A stretch of DNA of 64,000 nt from Trichodelitschia bisporula (lineage: Eukaryota > Ascomycota > Dothideomycetes > Phaeotrichales > Phaeotrichaceae): assembly GCA_010356995.1 (NCBI GenBank), contig ML996702.1:143013-207012 (forward strand), given 5' to 3'. Below are positions 20,230 through 32,803 of the stretch, one piece after another. Under the pieces are notes generated by a model that was not told the origin of the DNA, did no database searches, and saw nothing but the letters and a program-made list of their open reading frames with translations. Every line of letters begins with the position of its first letter. The first letter of the stretch is position 1. The translations under genes and the position numbers were made by a program.

Positions 20230-23200
20230 ATGACCTGCCTCGACCCACCCAACATAAGCGTCTCAGAGCGCGCGCGGAAGCGTGAAATCTCCAGGTAAGA
20301 TGAAACGTCACCGACCGCCAGCGTTCCCCCTCCTAACCGTCCCTGCCAGCTACCTCTCCGCAGCTTGTATTCCATCAGATGTGGGACTTCCCCAGAGTCC
20401 GGCGAGGCTCTCCAAAGATCCCATCCTGACGGCGCTGGTGCAACTCGGCGCTCAGAGACTCGACGTCGACCGCGCGTTCTTCTCGCTCATCGATGGCCAG
20501 CACCAGTATATTGTGGCCGAGGCCACGCGGTCCCACGCCCTCGCTAAAGCTGGCCACTGTACGCCCGGCGACGAGATCTACCTCGGTGTCTCCAAGCTCG
20601 ATATCACGTTCGGTGTGTGTCCACGCACCATCGCCACCTTCACGGACGAGACGGGCACGCAGGTGATCCGCAGCCCCAATGTCATCGGAGAAAAGGACCG
20701 CTACATCATCAAGGACTTTGTCGCTGACCCGCATTATCGCCAATGTCCCTACGTGACTGGCTTCCCTTACATGCGCTCCTACGCCGAGGTCCCTATCACG
20801 TCGCCGCTCGGATATGTTCTTGGCAGCTATTGCGTCGTACATAACGAGGTGCGCGACTTTGACAACGATGCGACGATCTTCATCCTCCGCGAGATTTCCC
20901 AGACGATCATGGAGCACCTTGATCTAGTGCGGATCAAGCAGAACCGCCTCCGCTCCGAGCAGTTGATCAAGGGCCTGAACGTCTTTGTCAGGCAAGGCTC
21001 GCAGCACGACCCCGACGCCGAAGTCATCGAAGTCCCCGACGCCAGCGGCGATAGCAGCTGCGAGAGCAGCTCTTCAATCAAAGCCGCCCTATCCTCCCCC
21101 TCGCCCTCCCTCGCACCATCCCTCTCCACCCCCTCCACCAGCATCGCCTCCAGCAACGACTCAACCCTCGCAACAAGCGCAACCCCTCTGGAATCCAACC
21201 CGTTCGACTCCGCCCTCCCAGACCCAAACACCAGTACCCTCTCCCCCTCCCTCTCCCCGAGTTGCGGCACCCCCTGTCCCAACGACCGCCCCTCCGCCGT
21301 ATCCAGCGACGTCACGCGCGCCTTCACCCGCGCCGCCGCCCTAATCCGTGAGACCATGGGCATGGACGGGCTGGTTTTCCTCGACGCGTGTTCTAACGGC
21401 TTCGACCGCACACCATCACCAGGTTACAGCGCGAACCCCCTCGCGCGCCGAGGGTCGCTCGTTCCCTCCCCAGTACCCTTCGCCCCGTCTCTCCACCCCA
21501 ACGTCGGCCCCGGCAACGCTGACTGCTCGCATTGCGGCCCGGGCATCCCGGAGGCACTGCTCTTGCGGCTGATCCGTGCCTTCCCACAAGGACACATCTT
21601 CTCCGCCGACGAATGGGGCCACATCGACGAAGCCTCCGTAGCAGGCCGGCGGACTGCCAGCAGCGGTGCCGACGTCGCCGAGCTATTCACCTTCCTGCCC
21701 GGCGCGCGGTCGGTCATTTTCCTGCCTTTGTGGCACTTCCAGCGCGAATCCTGGTTCGCAGCGACGCTGGGCTGGGTCACCAGCCCAACGCGTGCGTTCG
21801 ACCCGGCTGACCTCACCTTCCTGGCTGCGTTTGGGAACAGTGTCATGGCGGAGGTGAGCCGGTTCGAGGCGCTGGAGGTCAGTCGCGCGAAGAGCGATTT
21901 CATCAGTAGTGTGAGCCATGAGTTACGCTCGCCGTTGCATGGAATCCTGGCCTCCGCGGAGTTGTTCAAGGAAGCGACGCAGGACCCGACCCTGGTGAGC
22001 ATGATCGAAATGATTGAGAGCTGTGGGAAGACGCTGCTGGACACGTTCAACAACCTGCTCGACTTCGCCAAGATAAATAATCTGACGAAAATGGCCCCGG
22101 CGGCACAGGAGTCAGGCCAACCGGCCCCCACGCAAGCGACAGAGACGGACCTCGCGGTGCTGGTGCAGGACGTGGTGGAGACAATGCACATGGGCCATCT
22201 CTCCAAGCTCGCGGTGCAAGACGACCTCAGCCCCCTGGGGCACTTCACGCCCACGCCGCAAACGCGCCCCACGCTGCGCGACCCCGTCATCGTGACCATC
22301 GCCATCGAACCGCGGCCCAGCTGGAACCGAGTGCTGGACATCGGGGCCTGGAAACGGATAGTTATGAACGTGTTCGGCAACGCGCTCAAGTACACCAAGG
22401 CAGGGCACATCGAGGTCGGGCTCACGATCGCGCTTAACCCGGACCGCATTGTGTTCTCTGTCCGCGACTCCGGGATCGGGATGAGTCCGGATTATCTGAA
22501 GTACCAGCTGTTCACGCCGTTTGCGCAGGAGAACCACCTCAGTCCCGGCACCGGGCTGGGCCTGTCTATTGTCAAGCAGCTGGTCAAGAGCCTGGGCGGC
22601 GACCTCGATGTGACCAGCCAACTCGGCCGTGGAACGACGGTGCGCATCTCCGTACCCCTCCACCCCCAGGGGCAGCCCACCTTCTCCCTCACCCTCCCCC
22701 CGAAATCTCCGCCTTCACCCCACCCCCTCTCCACCCTCCGCGCCTGCTACCTCCCCCCCTCCTTCCTCGCCGCCGACGTCAGCACCACCACCCTAACCCG
22801 CGCCCGGACCGTCCAGATCGCGCTCTCGTCCATCCTAACCGGCAATCTCGGCATGTCTTTCGCGCTCGCATCCGCCTCCAGCCTCCCGGCCGCGGACGTG
22901 TACTTCCTGGACAGCGCCCTCCTCCCCCACGCCCAAGCCGCAGACATCGCATCTCTGGTCGCCGGCAGACTCGGTCAGCGCGTCCCCATCGTGGCTCTCG
23001 CGTGGGCGGAGACCAAGCGCCCCGGCGAGGGCGTCGTGTGGTGCCGGCACCCGCTGGGGCCGAAGAAAGTGGCGCAAGCAGTGGTCGCCGCAATGGCAGC
23101 AGCTGTAGAGGAGGCACAGCCGCAGAAGCCTGTCCGGCATGTTCCCGGCTCCTTCCCTCCACCCGAGCCTGCCGCGGTCACCGTCCCTGAGACGTCAGGC

Positions 23201-23899
23201 TCGATCCTCGAGTCGTTGGGGTTGATAACCGATGCCGCGAGGGGCATCGCCGAGGCCGCGAAGTCGATAACACGCATCACGGACTCGGTGGCTGGGATGC
23301 TGGGCGGGCTAAGGCTGGTGCCGAAGGGCTCGTTCAAGCTGCGACCGAAGGTCCCTGCGAAGCCTAGCCTCCTCTCCTCGCACTCTCACAGCATGTCTGC
23401 GCCCGCCGCCGTCCTGCCTGCCACCACCACCGCGGCCGCCCTTCTTCCAACCACCACCCTATCCACCCCCACCCCCCCCGCGACTGCGCCGGGAAAGCCG
23501 CACCTCCTCCTCGTCGACGACAACCCCCTCAACCTGCGCATCCTAGCCACTCTCTCTCTCCGCCTAAACTGCACGTACACCACCTGCGCAAACGGGCTCG
23601 CGGCCCTCACATCCTTCAAATCCACGCAAACCACGCCCACGCCCTATACGCTCGTGTTCATGGATATCAGCATGCCGGTTATGGATGGTTTTGCGGCGAC
23701 GAGGGCGATGCGGGAGTGGGAGAGGGAGTGGGGGCTGAAGCCTGTGCGGATAGTGGCGCTGACGGGGTTGGGGTCCGAGGGGGATAGGGAAGAGGCGTTC
23801 CGCGCAGGGTGTGAGGAGTTTCTTGTGAAGCCGGTGTCCGTGGGGGAAGTGCGGAGGTGTTTGGGTGTTGGGGTGGGAGGGGAGGCGGTAGCGGTGTAG
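20230..23899 (+). CDS. Hybrid sensor histidine kinase (GAF-HisKA-HATPase-REC)
   Basis: Exons 20230-20294 and 20350-23899 give 1204 residues. Hybrid kinases autophosphorylate a His, pass the phosphate to their receiver Asp, then to an HPt protein such as Ypd1. An N-terminal GAF-like region spans about residues 40-230 (TALVQLGAQRLDVDRAFFSL). A Ser/Pro-rich linker follows, then a second GAF-like stretch (300-520). The H-box is SHELRSPLHG (His545), the N-box NVFGNALKYT (Asn695), and the G-boxes DSGIGM and GTGLGLS. The receiver (1075-1195) has DDNPLNLR, phospho-Asp1127 in FMDISMPVMDG and Lys1182 in LVKP. The 55-nt intron (GTAAGA, CTAACC, CCAG) joins SERARKREIS to SYLSAAC, similar to the SERAREREV start of related kinases. 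No transmembrane segment is evident, so a cytosolic sensor is likely. The ligand is unknown. Confidence 0.94.
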
Positions 23900-24395
23900 G
23901 AATGGATGTGGGATGTAGGATAGAGGGTGTACGATTGATGTTTGTTTTGGGTTTGATGCATAGCGACGGCGTTGGTTGGGGTTATGGCTGGCGTGTAGTG
24001 TTTGGAATGGATGTTTGGTTTTGGTTTACTGGCATGGGGTGGTGGGATACGGCATGGCTTCGCATTAGCACGGCGCAGGGCATTATGACGGTGGGATTTG
24101 TAGACGATGTAGGAATCTACTGTACCAATGCCTAGCATTTAGACTCAACCCCAATACACTACCCGTACCCACAGTGCACCGCTACGACGCCGCAATGTTG
24201 GTTCCTCGGACGTTGGGCAGACGGGTGATATATCGCGATGTAGCATCAGAACAGGCGTACCGCATTACATCATTGTCATATTCGTAGACAATCACAGCAA
24301 ATCTACAATACCAACGCCTAGCATGCAAAACAATCCACCCATACCCACACACATACCAATCAGCCGAAACCCACCACCATTAGTGCAGCATCGCA
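23900..24395. other. Convergent 3' gap with a direct duplication
   Basis: The gap separates the 3' ends of the histidine kinase and POL3 genes. It consists largely of a roughly 130-bp sequence present twice in direct orientation, the second copy running into the POL3 stop codon. I see no other gene. Confidence 0.6.
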
Positions 24396-24415
24396 CTACC
24401 ACGCCGCAAGCTGAT
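24079..24415. repeat. Degenerate direct duplication at the POL3 3' end
   Basis: Copy 1 (24079-24200) and copy 2 (24262-24415) share, in order, GCATTA, GTAGAC(G/A)AT, AATCTAC..TACCAA(T/C)GCCTAGCAT, CCATACCCACA-like and A(C/G)GCCGCAA blocks, at a period of about 185 bp. Copy 2 includes the last POL3 codons (minus-strand TTGCGGCGTGGTAG). Copy 1 holds TTGCGGCGTCGTAG at the equivalent place. This suggests an old tandem duplication of the gene's 3' tip. Confidence 0.55.
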
Positions 24416-27400
24416 CAAACCTCGACACTTCCTTCCCCGCATCCTCAACATCCTTCTTCGCCTTCATCCGCATATAAAAAATCGGACAATCCCTACTCGA
24501 GCAAATCACATTATTATGCATACTCCCCTGGCATCTCTGGCACTGCGTCCACAGTCTCGCAAACCGCACTTCCAGCTCCGAACACTTCCCCAAGCTCTTC
24601 TGATAAAGCTCCCCTGTGCGCGGCCGGCAGTCCTCGCACACCGCGCCCGCGCCCCCCGCCGCAGCGGGCATCGGCCGCTTGCACCCGAGACACGTGGCTG
24701 TCTTTTTGGCGAACTTCATCAGACCGCCCATACTCGGCGCGGCCACCGCAATCGTGCGCGTATGTTCGCCCGTAAGCAGCGCCGCCGCGCGCTTCTCCCC
24801 CAGAATCGGTTCAAAGATGCGGGTCAGCGGCTTCGCGAGCTGGTTATCCAGGTAGTACTTGGTGTCAATCGGGATATTATGCTCGAGGACATAAATCGGA
24901 TCCTCGCTTTTCTCGTAATTCCTCGTCCCCGCCCCCTTGACCATGACGTAGGCGACGCGGTCACCCAGCGCGGGCGCGCTGCCGGCATCGCGTTTCTTCA
25001 TGCGCTCGGCGAGTTCGACGTGGGCTTGTTTGGCGGTGTAGCCTTCTTTGGTCAGGGCTTTGGTGATGACGAGGTTGGACATGTCGACTTTGTTTTGCAG
25101 GAGGGAGGCGATGGTGTCTTTGACGAAGTCCTCGGCGCCGCTGACGTCGCGGTCGATGAGGAGCATGCGTAGCGCGGTTTCGATGACGGTTTGCACCAGG
25201 CGGCAGTTGTCGCGGCGGACGGTTTCGATGCCCTTGGAATCCATTTTGTCGTAGCTGGTCGGATTGGTCCAGTACAGCCCTGCATACCGCTTCTTGTTGA
25301 TGAGCAGGTACGGGAAGTACACCTTTTCGAACTCGAGTTTGATGGGGGCGACGAATTTCGCGGACACGAAGTCTGCGGCTTCTTGCCCGAGTTTCATGGC
25401 GGCGGCGAGGTCCGCGACACCGAATTTGACCATCACGGAGTCCGTGTCGCCGTAGATGACTTGTGCGTCGTGGGAGTACCCGTTTGCGATGGTGTACTTC
25501 GCTTCCACTTCCTCCTTCGTGCGCATGATCATTTGTCGCCCGTAGCTAGTGGTGGAACTCGCGATCTCGAGGCAGGGCAGCTTGCCGACCGTAGCACCCG
25601 TGATACCGTACACCGAGTTGGCACTGATTTTCAGCGCCAGTTGACGACCGTTCAGGACTGCTTTCTTGAACGGGTCCGTTTCGACGGCTAGCTCGCGCTT
25701 GGCCTTCTTACGGGCACTCAACAGCTCCTCGAGAATCTGACTCAGGAGTCCCTTGCGGACTTTGGTGGTTGCGAACATGTCCCCGTTCGGCGTGACGATA
25801 TAATCCTCATCCTTGACCATCCCGAGCTTCTCAACCGCCGTCTTGCTCAGCAGCGTGGTGTAGCACAAGTTATGCGCCTGAATAATACTCGGATACAGCG
25901 ACGCAAAATCCAGCGTCGCAACAGGAACATCATAATACCCACGGCGGGGCTCAATAACCGTCGCGCCCTCATACTGATCATCCGAGGCCTGCGTATGCAA
26001 GTTCGGAATAACCAGCTGCTGCTCGAGCGCCTTGCGAAACAACTGACTGATAAACTTGATCTGCTGGCCGCGGGTGAGGAGAAAGTTGAACGGGACGCCG
26101 GTGACACGGGCCATTTCCGTGTAATTGGCGAGGCAGGTTAGCTTGTCGAGGAGGCGCTGCGGGAGGAAGGCGTCTTTGAGACAGTACACGGCGAGGCGGC
26201 GGCGGGTGTTGGGGTCGCCGTTGAAGAGCTCGGTGATCATGGTGTAGTGCACGTCTTCCTTTTGCTCCTTGAGGAAGTGCGCGCAGACGGAGTTGAGCGT
26301 GTAGCTGCGGAGCTGGTGGTCGCGCTGGATGAGCTGTAGCAGGTCGAGCTGCAGCCGGCCGTTGGTGTTGGTTGCCTTGGACTCGCGGTTGCCCATTTGC
26401 TTGCTTGAGAAGTTGGAGTCTTTTGCGCGGGAGAGGAGGTTCTTCATGCGGGTGAAGTAGGGGAATTTATGGACCTTGAGGTGCTTCGCCCGGTCAAGGA
26501 GGTACGGGAAATCAAAATTTGAAGTATTGTAGCCGATAATGACGTCCGGGTCGACCTTTTCGACGAAATCCCTCCACGCCATGAGCATCTGCTCCTCAGC
26601 CTTGTCGCGGTCGGCTGACGTGCAGCCACCGGCTATGGGGAACTCGAAGATCTGGGTGTTGACGATTAGAGCACACGTGTCGAGGCAGAAGACATTCCGC
26701 ACAAAAGGTGTCGGCTCGCCGTAGCGGGTCACGACGCTGGCGATCTGGATGACGGGATCGTGCGTAGCCTCGGGGAAGATGCCCTTGCGGCCGGCACACT
26801 CGATGTCGAAGGAAAGGATGCGCAGGGGCGCCATCTTTGCCCACTCGCCCTCCGGCATGTGCGCGATGAGGTCCCTGTAGTGGCAGTAGGCCTCGATCTG
26901 GCAGTTTGACTGGCGTTCGTTCGGTGCCATCATGTGGTACTTGTTCGCGGGGACCTCGACCCAGGACATGCCGGTGATATGGCAGTCGATCATGAAGCGC
27001 AAGACGAATTGGATGTTGTCAAAGGTCAGGAGCTTGTCCGACGGATCCGAGATCTTCCACATCTTCTTATAATTGGCCTCGCCATTCTCAATCATGTTCC
27101 GGACCTTGTTGATGTGCCGCGGATCGGTGACGGTGATCTTGATGAACGGATTCTTCTGGTTCCCCTGGAACCCGTACATGTTTTCACGCATGACCATGTC
27201 GACGGAGGCGATGACCGGCATGTTCTCCCCGAGCTTTGTCTCTAAGAAGTGCTTGAACCCAGGCAAATCGGCTTTACCGAAGTTCACGGGGGCATTGACG
27301 TAGAGATAGTGCAGGAAGCCGGTGACGTGCAAGAGAACGGAGTGGCCGGTCTGACCGGTTAGCTAGGCAATTGAAGCCGATGAGGACCGCACCTCAGTTA

Positions 27401-27767
27401 CACCAAACAGTCGCACAGTGGTCTTGCCACCATGCAGCGTACCCTCCTCGCACTCGATCTGCTGGAAGCAGATGCTATCCTCGCCCTCATTGAAGTCGTC
27501 GAGCGACGGCCGCGTCCACTGCTGATCGCGCTCCGAGTTGTTCTTACGGAGACCGCTGATATTCTGCGTCAGCTTCTCGAGCACCTCTTCCTCGAAGTGG
27601 CTCTTTGGTTGAGAGCCGGGCGGTGTAACGGCAGCGGTTTTGACTCCATTCGTAGGCACTTCAAGCTTGCGCTTTTTGGCGGAGTGGGGCGATCCAGCGA
27701 CGGCAATGTTGGCAGTGCTCGTTGTTTCGGCGAGCACGCGTTTTACGGGCGCCTTGGTGCCCGACAT
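24396..27767 (-). CDS. POL3: DNA polymerase delta catalytic subunit
   Basis: Exons 27767-27393 and 27350-24396 on the minus strand give 1109 residues, the family's length. It is the B-family polymerase that extends Okazaki fragments with PCNA and proofreads. Exonuclease motifs: Exo I SFDIECAGRKG (Asp about 307), Exo II GYNTSNFDFPYLLDRA, Exo III YCLKDAFLP. Polymerase motifs: LDFASLYPSIIQAHNLCY, KISANSVYGITGA and YGDTDSVMVKF (about 757). The C terminus carries the CysA zinc site (CLGCKRP...CEDC) and the CysB iron-sulfur site (CQRCQG...CSSRDCPIFY). The 42-nt intron (GTGCGG...GTCAG) joins FGVTE to TGHSVLLHVTGFLHYL. The start MSGTKAPVKRV is the conserved one; an in-frame ATG at 27878 is less likely. 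Confidence 0.97.
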
Positions 27768-28798
27768 GATTGACGATGTGGGGATTGGAAGTAAAGGAGC
27801 GTGTTGGGAGGTGTTGCAGGGCGAGGTTGATGGGCCGACGGAGGCGCGTGCAAGGCACGTAATCGAAGGACGTGCCAACTTCGCGTTCTCGCGTCACCAT
27901 GCGAAACGCGTTCACGTAATTGTGGATAATCACGTGATATGCTGCAGCATCAAATAGTTTGACGACCAACGTTTGAATTTTGCAGACATCACTTCATAGA
28001 ATCAGTTTTCCCTCACTTGCTGAGTACTGTATGGAGCCCGTTGCAGACGCCTTTGCTCCCGTTCATTATTCGGCACCTCTTACTCTGTACCGGTTCTGTA
28101 GCCGCTCAACCTTCCTGTTCGATAAGGGGACACTGTTGCTGACATATCCCATCTGTTGAGCTTTGCCCCCGACTTGCATCGTCATTCACATATGAATCGC
28201 CTTGCTACGGCCCTGGATGTAGACTCAAGCGTCGTCATAGGAAGGATTTCAGCTCGCACTGCTTACACTTGCAAGACGTGCAGGCAGTCGTCCGGATGAT
28301 CCCCCTCCCCGGACATCGTCGGCTTCAATGAGCAACTTTGCGGCAGGTAAGCAGCAAGGTGTTTGAATTGTTCCAAGGACACCCGACCAGTATGTCCACG
28401 ATTGAAGCCCACAGCCTGATCTTCAGACCCTGCCGGGATCACGAATCACGATGAACAAAGGAACCCTATTGCTTGCTAAGGCGAAAATAACGCTTCTCCA
28501 ACCGCAGTCATTGGCTCTCGGGCCCAATCCTCGCTAAATCCCCTCATGAACCGGTCCAAACTCTCTTGATGTTTATTTCGATTCGGGGTTGAGATGGGGC
28601 TACCATACCATGTGGTGGGTCCTCACGCTGTCTGCTCCCATATATCCGCGCTTTCCGCGAACTGCTTCATGCATCGACGATGGTCCGCGAAGCATATATC
28701 AATAAAGATGCTCTCCAAGATGCCGAACATAGCGGCCTGAATTATCTTTTCCTGGCGTTGAGCGTTTTAGCGATTCCTTTGTCCTTCTTTCCCCCAAA
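27768..28798. other. Divergent promoter region, nothing recognised
   Basis: About 1 kb lies between the POL3 start (minus) and the next plus-strand gene. It has no repeat copy and no credible exon. Cell-cycle boxes such as ACGCGT are not obvious; the nearest is AACGCGTTCACG at 27905-27916, about 140 bp upstream of the POL3 ATG, an MCB-like element if functional. Confidence 0.5.
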
Positions 28799-29206
28799 AT
28801 GTCGATGTATTTTCAACCCCACAAGGGCTACAAGCCCCTCGACCCCATCAGCTCGAACCCCTACGCGCCGCGCCGACCCTCCCATCATCCCACAACCCTT
28901 TGGGAGCACCTCCGGATTTGGCACTACCGCTTCGAAGTCACTTTTGCAACCTCCCTCCTGGAGCCCTGGGAGAAGGTCTTCTTCTACGTCGTATTCTTCG
29001 GCATCTTCGTAGCGGCGATCATGGCTCTCTCCTGGATCCTCGGGGTCATCGGAGGACTTGCCGTGCGGATGGTTGCTGGTAACAGATTTACCATGGACTT
29101 CTCTAAGGGGGTTGCTCTGTCCACGAGCCAATGGGACCTCCACGACTTCCTCGTTTTGGTCGCTTTTTCTCTGGTTCATGGTCAGAATGTGACACTAAGC
29201 GCATGA
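28799..29206 (+). CDS. Small subunit of serine palmitoyltransferase-like protein
   Basis: A single exon encodes 135 residues. The central part, HLRIWHYRFEVTFATSLLEP followed by WEKVFFYVVFFGIFVAAIM, matches the ssSPT family: human ssSPTa has a YYQYLLVTALYMLEPWER arrangement with the same LEPWE core before a membrane helix. These short ER membrane proteins activate serine palmitoyltransferase, the first step of sphingolipid synthesis. A Tyr/Pro-rich N terminus (MSMYFQPHKGYKPLDPI) is typical of the fungal forms. The family usually ends soon after the second hydrophobic stretch (ALSWILGVIGGLAVRMV). The 40 residues that follow look less protein-like, so an unseen 3' intron starting at GTAACA (29077) is possible. 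Confidence 0.78.
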   Translation: MSMYFQPHKGYKPLDPISSNPYAPRRPSHHPTTLWEHLRIWHYRFEVTFATSLLEPWEKVFFYVVFFGIFVAAIMALSWILGVIGGLAVRMVAGNRFTMDFSKGVALSTSQWDLHDFLVLVAFSLVHGQNVTLSA

Positions 29207-30399
29207 AAAGCCGAAAGTATCATCAGCTCCCATGCCGTCAATTCCACTACTCTTCACGAGTCACACTCCAGCTTGACGCGCGATCCACGCTCTCTGCCGC
29301 CTCGGCGCCAACCACACTGTTCCCCTGCATCTCTGCGCTGAAACTCCTGGCCGACGCAAATATTGCACACAAAGGTGATCCACGCTGCTCAGGGAGAGTA
29401 GTCCTGGTCGCTTCGGTGTGAAGCCGACTTCTGTGGTCTGGATGGCTGGGTTCTCTGCAGATGGTAACGGTGAGAGGGATGGCCGAGAGGGGCCGGGCGG
29501 TACTGCATCGGACAATTCGGCTCACTGGGACTGCCTGACCTTCACGGGCTATAAAGGCAGCTCCATGGACGGAAGGCAGCACAATCTGCGTGGCCCAGAC
29601 GTTGAGGCATGAAACACATGTCAGCGGAGAAGACAGTAGTATTGTGGGGCCGGAAAGGCTTAGATGGTTGACGATCATAGACGCGTACGTGTATGTCCAG
29701 ACTTGATATCGTGCTACTGTTCTTCGGCTAGTTCTAGTGATTTCAATGCTCAGCCTCCTGCTGTCAGTGCTATCTGGCCAAAGGGTGTGTGAAGTTCCAG
29801 TTGCAGGGCTTAGAGCTGAAGCTAGACGGAGATCTCCCCGTCTTGGCCCCGTCTCTCTCGAATTCACGTCACCTTGTTTCATGGTCCGTTTTGTGTGGGG
29901 CCTGTTCATCGTGAGAGGTGGCCGTAGTTCTGGAGGTCTTGGCTGCGGATATGGCTTGCGCGTTTCAATCCAGCCACCCGAGATGGCGCTTGCAGGGGGC
30001 TGAAATGGCTGCCGATTGTTCCCGCAGCCCTATAATAGAAATAGGCAATGATTTTCTTCCCAGCTCAAAGCCCCAGACCAATCTGCGCCTCGTCACAGCC
30101 ACAAGTAGCAGGTGAATTACGAACCGCTGTCGTCCAGTCGTCCAGCCCTCACTAATCGCCACCAGCTTCTCTCTCCCTCTTTCAACCACCTCACCTCCTT
30201 CCCTCCCGTCACCCGTTTCTTCCCTCTTGAATGTCGCGCCTACACCATCGCTTTGAATGAGAGATTAGGACTTATAGTAGCTGCGCACTCTCTTTGACCG
30301 TCGTTTGGCCCACCACTCGCTCCAGGGCCACACAGCAGCGCCAAACCTCGCCGCAATCCCTCACTCTTCACACTCGCTCTCCGATCCACCACCGTCACT
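29207..30399. other. Intergenic region, nothing recognised
   Basis: About 1.2 kb precedes the rhomboid gene. The longest open frame (minus strand, 220 codons, 29247-29909) has no recognisable motif and is treated as chance. The last 200 bp are a pyrimidine-rich leader (TCTCTCCCTCTTTC). Confidence 0.5.
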
Positions 30400-32085
30400 A
30401 TGGCGGCCAATAACTACTATGACCGGACAAACACCTTTACTCCTCACGAAACTCCGTCATACGACCTAGGCCAGCGCACAGAAGCCCCTCTGCCCCCGTT
30501 ACCCTCGGGCTCATCAACAAAGGGCAATCACCCCTACGTCGACACTACGGTTCCCCAATCCTCCGGAATGGGCTCTCCCTTCGATGACCGCGCCTACCCT
30601 GCGCAGGCGCAGGGGCCAGGCTACGGAAACGGTGGCTACGATGAATCTCCCTACAACCACGGTAACCAGAACGGCTCGGGATACTCGTCCAGCGACCCCT
30701 TCGCCGACCGCAACGCCATCCCACTCCAGTCTCAAAAACCGCTGCCAGAGGTACAAGGCCTTGACGACCCAGAGAACCAACCTCCCAAGCGGGGCAAGCG
30801 GCGGCGGGGGAAGCAACCTGTACCAAAGGGGCGCATAACGTGGGCGGTGTACTTCCTCAGCCTGGTGCAGTTTACCGTCTTCGTCGTCGAGATCATTAAG
30901 AACGGTAGGTCCTACGGTGTTTCTGTGTCCTGGACTAGTACTGACGGCTACTAGCTACTCTAACCGGCTCCCCAATCGAAATCCACCCCTCCTTCAACCC
31001 CATGATCGGCCCCTCGCCCTACGTCCTCATCAACCTAGGCGCCCGCTACACGCCCTGCATGCGCGAAATCCCCGTCACAATCGACGGCCACCCGGAAGCC
31101 CTGACCGCCGCTTCCCCGGCCATAAGCCACCCCTGCCCGAACACAACAACCGGCGAAGCAAAATGCACCCTCGCAACCCTCTGCGGCAACGGCCTCAACC
31201 TCGACGCCAACAGCGACGGCATGCAGCCCCAGCCGAACCAGTGGTGGCGTTTCATAACGCCCATCTTTCTCCACGGCGGCATCATCCACATCGGCTTCAA
31301 CCTCCTGCTACAGCTCACGCTGGGCCGCGATATTGAGCGGCAAATCGGGCTTCTCCGCTTTGTGCTTGTGTATATGAGCGCCGGGATCTTCGGCTTCGTG
31401 TTCGGGGGTAACTTCGCGCCTAACGGGCTCCCGTCAATGGGCTGCTCGGGCAGCCTCTTCGGCATCCTAGCCATCGTCCTGCTCGACCTGCTGTACACGT
31501 GGCGTACCCGCCCGAACCCTATCCGGGATCTGTGCTTCGTGCTCCTGGACGTGGTTATCAGCTTTGTGCTAGGCCTACTACCGGGGTTGGATAACTTCAG
31601 CCACATTGGCGGGTTCATTGTAGGTTTGTTGCTGGGCATATGTATCCTGCACTCCCCCGACCCGCTGCGCCAGCGGATTGGCCTCGACGAACCGCCCTAC
31701 ACCACCGTAGAAGAGGCGCAGAAAACGGGGGTGCAGAGCTTCGTGCGCCAGCCTATGGGATTTTTTAAGGGCCGGAAGCCGCTGTGGTGGGCTTGGTGGC
31801 TTGTGCGTGCGGGCGCGTTGCTGCTCGTGCTCATCTCTTTTATTCTCTTGCTTCGCAACTTTTATGTGTTTGAGAAGAAGTGCTCTTGGTGCAAGTACTT
31901 GAGCTGTTTGGTGAGTTTCCCCGATTTTGGAATGATGTTGGGAGGGATGCTGATGAGAATAGCCGATTAAAACGGGGAACACGAATTGGTGCGATGTCGG
32001 CAATCTGCAGTTCAAGAACGAGACTACGCCGACGAAGGTGCGGCGCGATGCGCTGTTGTGGGCACTTGGTGCGGCTGGGTTTTAG
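30400..32085 (+). CDS. Rhomboid-family intramembrane serine protease
   Basis: Exons 30400-30904, 30955-31910 and 31963-32085 give 527 residues. Rhomboids cleave transmembrane segments within the bilayer. About 150 disordered Pro/Tyr/Gly-rich residues and a basic cluster (KRGKRRRGK) precede the first span (WAVYFLSLVQFTVFVVEII). Rhomboid motifs are NPMIGPSPYVLINLGARYTP, HGGIIHIGFNLLLQLTLGRD, the nucleophile SMGCSGSLFG, and the His of DNFSHIGGFIVGLLLG. A luminal CSWCKYLSCL loop and an extra C-terminal span follow. The introns (50 and 52 nt) are in phase. The second is needed to read through to PIKTGNTNWCDVGNLQF, which matches relatives. The arrangement resembles the fungal secretory-pathway rhomboids (RBD2/RhbA group or a close paralogue). 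The substrate is unknown. Confidence 0.94.
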
Positions 32086-32803
32086 AGGATTGGGCAGTTA
32101 GGTGTCAGAAGTCTGTGTGGGGTCCTACGCCGCCTACTCCCAGCCTCCCACCACCACCTTCACATCCACGCATCTCCGCCGACTCCAACCAACCCCCTCC
32201 CGCAAGGATCCAGACTGTGTGAAGAACGCCCTTCATTCATGATCCTGCCGTCAGGCGCTGGAGTAAAGTTCGCTTCCTCCACTGCCTGGTGGTAGGATCG
32301 GGAAGTGTGGATGTTCTTTGAAGAGTCTGAATTGCGGGAGGGGGTGAAACGATTCGGATGTGGGACCTTCATGCGGACTTCTGATATTGGGATTGTGGAT
32401 GGATTTGTTTGGCAATTGTGAGGCGTTGTGGGGCATTGGGTCGTCGGCGTTCATGACTTTCTTACTGGCGGTGGTTCTGTACACTCATGTAATAGGCGGA
32501 GGCGGACAATGGGGGCTGTGGATGTCAACTTTGCACATAAGAAGCTCCGTCGGGCGTTGCGGAAGGGCATTTGGGGGGCGGCATAAGTGTGCGTTTGTAG
32601 CGATCTTGTAGATACGTCACATAGATATCTTGAAGCTCAGATCCGATTACTTGACGTCTCTATCTACCATGCGAGGGCATTCAGCGTCCAAAAGCTGAAG
32701 TACCGCCACAGTAAACCCATGCCCGACAGATCAGCGCTGTATCCCTTGAAGTGAACATGTACCACGCCTTTGAAGGCCATACATGCCCCGATTGAAGGGA
32801 AGC
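32086..32803. other. Convergent 3' gap, nothing recognised
   Basis: The gap lies between the 3' ends of the rhomboid gene (plus) and the C2H2 gene (minus). It has no repeat copy, tRNA or credible exon. Low-complexity G/T-rich sequence occupies 32270-32480. Confidence 0.5.

Noticed and set aside
29247-29909. 220-codon minus-strand open frame in an intergenic region
   Set aside because: No family motif, signal peptide, splice pattern or favourable codon use. Stop-free stretches of this size are expected by chance in GC-rich DNA.
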